Positions 59,162 through 64,000 of a stretch of 64,000 bases of DNA are shown here, one piece after another. Source of the DNA: Bryum argenteum (taxonomy: Eukaryota > Streptophyta > Bryopsida > Bryales > Bryaceae); assembly GCA_037043015.1 (NCBI GenBank), contig CM073323.1, positions 17,617,758 through 17,681,757 of the forward strand. Direction: 5' to 3'. The translations under genes were made by a program, and so were the position numbers. Under the pieces are notes generated by a model. It was not told the DNA's origin and did no database searches. It saw only the letters and a list, made by a program, of their open reading frames with translations. Every line of letters starts with the position of its first letter. The stretch's first letter is position 1.

Positions 59162-60012
59162 TGCCGGAGCGGCAGGGGGCTCCTTTTCCCCTGCTAGGGC
59201 TGCTGGAGGTGCTGGTTGCAAGGGGGTGCCTTGCATCCAACAGAGGGCCTCCATGACCGGCTGGAGCCCCCACCGACAGGCTAGGCACTGTTTTTTTTTT
59301 TTTTAATTTTTTTTTCTTTCTTTTCTTTTGTCTTTTCTTTCATTTTTTGTTTGTTCTTAGTCTTATGGAATTTTTAAAAATGGTATTTTTTTTAAATGGT
59401 ATATTTTTAAAAAATGGTTTTAAAAAAATTTTGAAATTTTTTTAAGGGGGCCGGCTACCCCCTCTTAGTCCCTCAACCTTCTGGACCGGCCTGCTGACGC
59501 GAGGTCACACCGGCCCAGCACGGGGTCAAACCCACCAGCCATGCTGGCTGGACTGGCTGGCCAGATAATTCTGGTGTGGCCAGGCCATGAACCAGACGCA
59601 CAGGATTATAACATCTCATGTGACAGACGACCCTACCATAGATGACTCAGCAGATTATCGTCCATTGAATACATCCATCCAATTTTCATATATTCATCCG
59701 TTTTGGTCATTTTGTTGGACATGCAGTCAATGTTGGAACATGGACATGCAGCCAACATGCAAATGAGATTACAGTTTGGTTGCAAATCAAATTACAATCC
59801 CTTTGCAACTCCGACACACCTGCTTGACGAAAAAAAATTATTGTTCGGAACAACTGGTCCAGCTTGAAAGTCAAGACATGTTAAGGCACCCACGCACCGG
59901 TCGAAAGCCAATGGGGATTTACAATCACTCAATCTAGGTCTCTGAGCCAATACAGACTTCGTTAACAACCTATTTTTCTCATTGAAACTACAAGTTACCA
60001 ATTTGCTAATTG
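59162..60012. other. Intergenic DNA with T-rich low-complexity tract
   Basis: A T/C-rich tract at 59290-59350 is followed by A/T homopolymer runs to about 59445, then a GC-rich patch. No gene is seen. Confidence 0.4.
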
Positions 60013-62746
60013 CTACTGATTTGACAAGAAGCGCCTGATGTCGAAATTCTGGTAATTGTAAATAGTATTACCAAAAACTGGCGCAATATGAGGCATCGAT
60101 GATGTATTCATTATCCCTGGCAAAACCAGATTGCCGGTACTATTTGAGCTCGACCTTTGAGGTCTAGATAAGGGAAACTCATGATGCTGATTCATAACAG
60201 GACCTTGAACGTTCGGAAACATTGCTTGAATATTCGGACGAGTTGGCAACCGGTTCCCTCCACCTGGAAAATTAGGATTTGGATAACTGTACCTTCCACC
60301 ATCAGGTCTTGCTTGCCAATGATTGAAGAACTGCAAGTTATGGGAGGTAGCTTGATGATTGAAGAAAGCAGTGGATTGTTCTTGTTGTCGTCGCAAAGCA
60401 TCTAGTTGTTGCTGAAAAAAGCTTTGTCTCTGCAAAGCTTGACATAATTGCTACTTAAGAACTGCATTCACTCTGCGAAGTAGGGCCACGTTCTTCTGCA
60501 TAGCGAACCTAGTTCCTTTTGGAGCTTCTGCAACTCTTGGCAAAGTAAACATGATGTCGTTCAAATCATCACATGGAATCTCAATAAAATATTGAGCCTA
60601 GAATTGCATCTCTTCTTTGACCAGAGAAGCCGGTGTTGCTTGAGTAAATGTAGCAAAAGATTGCGAAACATGAGCTGTAGCAATAGGTTGCAAAACAAGA
60701 ACTGGTGCAGGTTCTGCATCGTCAATAATGGGCCGGAAACATGGCCGAGAGCTAGAATTCGATGCTCTAATTGGAATAGATGATGGAGGATCTGAATTGA
60801 TGATTGGTGGCTGAGAATCAGAAGCCAAGGTTTTGAACTCAATATCAAGCTCTTGGCCGCAATCTCCATGCTCCGTGATTAACAAACTCTGCAATCTCGA
60901 AGCTGTATTCGCTTCATGCCAGTCAGAAACCTCAATTTCGTAATGCCTTTGAAAATTCCTTGGTTCACCGTTAGAGTTAGGCCTCGCCAAGTTTTGCGGT
61001 GCTCTACTCCTTAAAATTTTACTGGGATCATAATGTTGAATGCTAGACAGTGCCTTGTGGCCAGAATTTGAAGCAATATCCTCCAACGGCACTTCAGCAA
61101 TACACATTCTCGTAATTGCCGTGACTCTCCCTGATTTATTGGTGTAGTCACCTATCAATCCAACAGCAGCTGCCATATCACGAACAAAGTGTTGCAATGT
61201 AGATTCCCCGAGGTTGGTATTTTTTTTTTGAACCACACAATCGTCTTAGGGTGTTGTATGGGCGATAAGAACAAGTCGCCCTGCTCCGAATTCTTTGGCA
61301 TGTGAGCTAGAAGGACTTTGAAGGTGTGGATCACATCAGGATCCTCAGAGTAGACAGCATCACAAAAATGATCAGGCTGGTATTTCGTCAGCGTTGGCTT
61401 GTGATTCTTTGAAAGTGTTTCGTCATACCTTGCAGAAAAAACATAAAATAAAATATATAATTAGAATGCCAAAAAATAGACTTTTTAACAGGGTTCTTCT
61501 TTTTCATTTCGAGGTGATACATTCGGTATATAATACCTGAGAAGTTCCCTCCCACGCTCATCGCTGCCTAGAGTAAAATCACACAGTCACAAATTGTACA
61601 ACTCTTTGTTTCTTCTCATCAAAAAAACAGTGGTGCAAAATAACACCATTCTTTTTTGGACACCACTGGGATGCGTAGGTTGATGATTCGGGTGAGCCAA
61701 GATTTTGATCTCAGCATCATCGGTGAAATAATCTACTTTCCTCCTAGCTTTGTTTGCACGTTCTAGTATGTTTTTCTTCATTGCAACTACCACTGATTTA
61801 TTTACTCGGCCAAAGTGTGGATGAGAATGCATGACAAACTGCTCCTCGTTGATACGAGTCTCATTGATCCTCTCACATTGCACCTGACAAAATATTCTAT
61901 TGAAGCTCTTGTAAATTTGCATGATGCTTTGGCTTGGATAGTGAGAACCGTTTTTTTTCAACAGAACATAAAAAAACTTGCACAACATGTGAGCAAGCTC
62001 TTTCAAAGGAATCTCCTCTAATTGAACAGACGTATCCATGCCACTTGCAATTCTCCATTCATTACAGCGATTTCTAACCCACGAGTTGCTCTTTTCAGTG
62101 CCGCTCTTTTCAGCAGCAGACATCCCACGTTCAAAAGCAAACTCATCGAACATAGCAAAGCCTAAGTAAGATACAGAGACTCTAGAAGAGCTACCGAGTT
62201 CATCTATTTCCTTCTCGAAATTAGCACAACTGTCTCCAACATCATTGATCACGGATTCTTGAACGTGATTATCCACAACATCTCTCCCTGGAAATTTGAC
62301 AATCGCTTGAACGTTGCTCGAGGGAAATTGAACAGTACTAGCCTCTACATCGCTTGGAGGAAACTCAATGCTCAAAGGAAATTCAAGAGGATGACTGCAA
62401 TTTGCAAGATCAGATTCGTTGTCAATCACCGAAATTTCTACTCAGCCATCTAAAACACCGATATCAGACTCATCGGTGACCACGGAAATTCTGACCACTA
62501 GCTAACAACTAACGAGGGATCAACTGCAACTCTCTTTCTATTTCTTCCCCGTTTTCTAATACTTGGACTAATCATATCTTGCTCCTGAGATAAATCCGTT
62601 TCATTAAAGTCAAAACCAAGATTGAACGAAGGACAAGAATCTGCAAATATCGATTCCTCTATCGGCAACACAATGGGAGATGAAACTAGATGCTTGATCA
62701 GGAAATTGTCTACCGGAACTAAATTTGCTATTGATCCTACTTTCAC
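60013..62746 (-). pseudogene. Crypton-like tyrosine recombinase relic
   Basis: The minus strand carries a long decayed gene. The N-terminal part (62429-61590) has a DUF3504/ZMYM-like layout: SWVRNRCNEWRIASGM, LAHMLCKFFYVLLKKNG, YPSQSIMQIYKSFNRI and HPSGVQKRMV. After a phase-matched intron (about 61536-61429) comes a tyrosine-recombinase C-terminal core: STLQHFVRDMAAAVGL, YTNKSGRVTAITRMC and SGHKALSSIQHYD. The core keeps the box II Arg, the GH and the final Tyr, but Lys replaces the expected His of HxxR. A Gln-rich C-terminal region follows. Lesions along the frame are stops at about 62495, 62443, 61587-61589, 60598-60600 and 60451-60453 and a frameshift in a 10-base homopolymer (61220-61229). 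It is a dead copy. Crypton elements move through such recombinases. Confidence 0.72.
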
Positions 62747-63419
62747 AGAAGAATTAACGCCTCACCGCCTATTAGAACGTCGACGCTTACAATAATCCAT
62801 GATGCAATCAACATTGCTTCTCGTTAGAAAACAGAAAACCGAAATCACAAGAACAAATTGAAACAGAAAACAAGAAACCAAGAAACTCACAGAAGACCGC
62901 AATGCTCACCGAAGCCAACAGCCGTCACATCAACAAAAATGAGCGCGAAGAATTCAAATGCTAGCCGATAAGCAGCAGGTTACCAAGTAGCTCGACAGTC
63001 CTGTCCACCGGTTATAAAAGGTAACCGTTTTGTGAGCCTGGTCATCGCTGGAGAGGCGTCGCCATCGAGCACATCTTGGCCTATCGGCCTCAATGTGCTA
63101 GATGACACCGGTTCTCCAGCAATAACCGGGCTCACAAAACGATTACCTAATTCATACCACCGCAGCAGGTTCGTTCTTAAATAATTCTATTTTAAAAAAT
63201 GTAGAAAATAGAAATTACAAGCGAAGAGGAACAAAAAGTTGGGAAATTATATTATGAAAAGGATATCCAAAAGCCGCTTTATTGTGATGAAACAGTATCT
63301 AGAAGTTGGGAATTTTTTCTAAAAAAAAAACAAAAGGACGAATTTCCAAAAAACCTATTTCTGGCAGACGAACCTTATTTTTTCAAGAAAATAAATATGT
63401 GTTTGTTGAAAACCAAACC
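62747..63419. other. Flank of the recombinase relic with a foldback
   Basis: Apart from the palindromic element at 63020-63147, no gene or repeat is seen. The first 150 bp may be the 5' UTR of the recombinase gene. Confidence 0.35.
63020..63147. repeat. 128-bp foldback palindrome
   Basis: GGTAACCGTTTTGTGAGCC on the left pairs with GGCTCACAAAACGATTACC on the right with one mismatch. The pairing continues inward with CTGGAGA / TCTCCAG and GAGCACAT / ATGTGCT. It would form a long hairpin with a short loop. It is probably a foldback MITE. Confidence 0.8.
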
Positions 63420-63420
63420 T

Positions 63421-63556
63421 GTATCACATTGGACACATTGGACAAGTTCTATTTACCACCCTTCGATTGACCCGATCATAAGGCCAAGATATAAAGTTGC
63501 CCAAAGTGTCCAAAGAGTCCAATGTGATCAATAGTAGATTGTCCAATGTGACAACC
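63421..63556. mobile_element. Foldback MITE, copy 2 (inverted)
   Basis: Read on the minus strand, this matches 46544-46688 for most of its length, for example through ATATCTTGGCC and the CACATTGGAC words. It lacks the last few bases of one end. Confidence 0.65.
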
Positions 63557-63772
63557 TTGGTTTCATCTTCTACACTACTCCCTTCATTTTCCACCTTCTT
63601 TGTATTGCCTACCCGAATCTATACTTTTGATTGTGCAACTTTCTATTTGAATTTATTTATTTGTCTTTGGCATAAGGGAGGGACGCCTATTATTAGTATC
63701 CACATATTCTTGGTCATGAATACCTTCAATTATTTATTTTATTTTTAATCAATCTATGTATTTATCGGTTAG

Positions 63773-64000
63773 CCCCTAAATTTCCTTGTGTTTTGGGGAG
63801 CTTGGAACCTTAAAACTGCGATTTTCAACCTCTATGGACTCCCTAGAGCAAGTAACAATTTTTTTTACCTATTTTTTGACTTCCAGTCGAAAGATCTTAA
63901 ACTTAATCCTATTTTTAGGTAGTGCTCCAAAAATTGACCGTTGGATGTTTATCATTTTTGAGATCGTAACATTCAAAGTTGCATAAAAAGTTTTTTTGGG
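63773..64000. mobile_element. TTAA-type element, family 1, cut by the window edge
   Basis: It starts CCCCTAAATTTCC and continues through GACCGTTGGATGTTTATCAT, which matches the reverse complement of the right part of 6148-6725. The bases before the end are TTAG, so the target duplication is imperfect. The other end lies outside the window. Confidence 0.6.

Overview
The window looks like nuclear DNA of a streptophyte plant, most likely a land plant. The genes have short GT-AG introns (about 70 to 250 bp) and plant-specific families: a clade-F-like PP2C phosphatase, ribosomal protein eS27 with a telobox in its upstream region, a POK-type kinesin-12, and a B3 transcription factor of the LEC2/FUS3/ABI3 kind. 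Genes are few and sit in long AT-rich tracts full of small DNA transposons. A non-seed plant such as a bryophyte or lycophyte is my guess, with low confidence.

Layout. 1-2881: PP2C gene. 2882-7214: AT-rich intergenic DNA with a TTA-flanked MITE and a TTAA-flanked MITE. 7215-7844: RPS27, convergent with a SUI1/YciH-type translation factor gene on the minus strand (8832-9506). 9507-14061: intergenic, with a ~1 kb TTAA element that has itself received a younger 362-bp insertion. 14062-23778: the ~2,360-residue kinesin-12 gene, about 30 exons. 24596-25020: a PR-1/CAP pseudogene followed by a 24-bp minisatellite. 25220-29309: AT-rich, with two more small elements. 29310-34592: a PIF/Harbinger transposon with both characteristic genes (SANT/Myb-like protein and DDE nuclease), the nuclease frame-shifted, sitting in a CACTA-type element whose right end is at 36721. 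37077-39165: more MITEs. 40085-42545: SINE-like copies. 42814-44330: a second Harbinger SANT/Myb-like gene, decayed. 46440-48430: nested TTAA elements. 49371-51564: a long, open pogo-like DDE transposase gene. 53473-56676: the B3 gene, with a MITE sitting exactly at the exon edge downstream of the B3 domain. 57448-57840: a small gene of unknown function. 58668-59158: another TTA-flanked MITE. 60013-62746: a decayed tyrosine-recombinase (Crypton-like) gene. 62750-64000: foldback and MITE remnants.

The host genes are ordinary and not functionally linked. The interest is in the mobile DNA: (i) a multi-copy family with CCC-type inverted ends and TTAA-type target duplications, resembling non-autonomous piggyBac; (ii) one member that appears to supply a new intron, or a new C-terminus, to the B3 gene; (iii) a Crypton-like recombinase relic, which would be unusual in a plant; and (iv) a Harbinger element whose ends match those of a MITE family in the same window. 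All coordinates come from reading the sequence by eye. Homology calls rest on recognised motifs, not on database searches.
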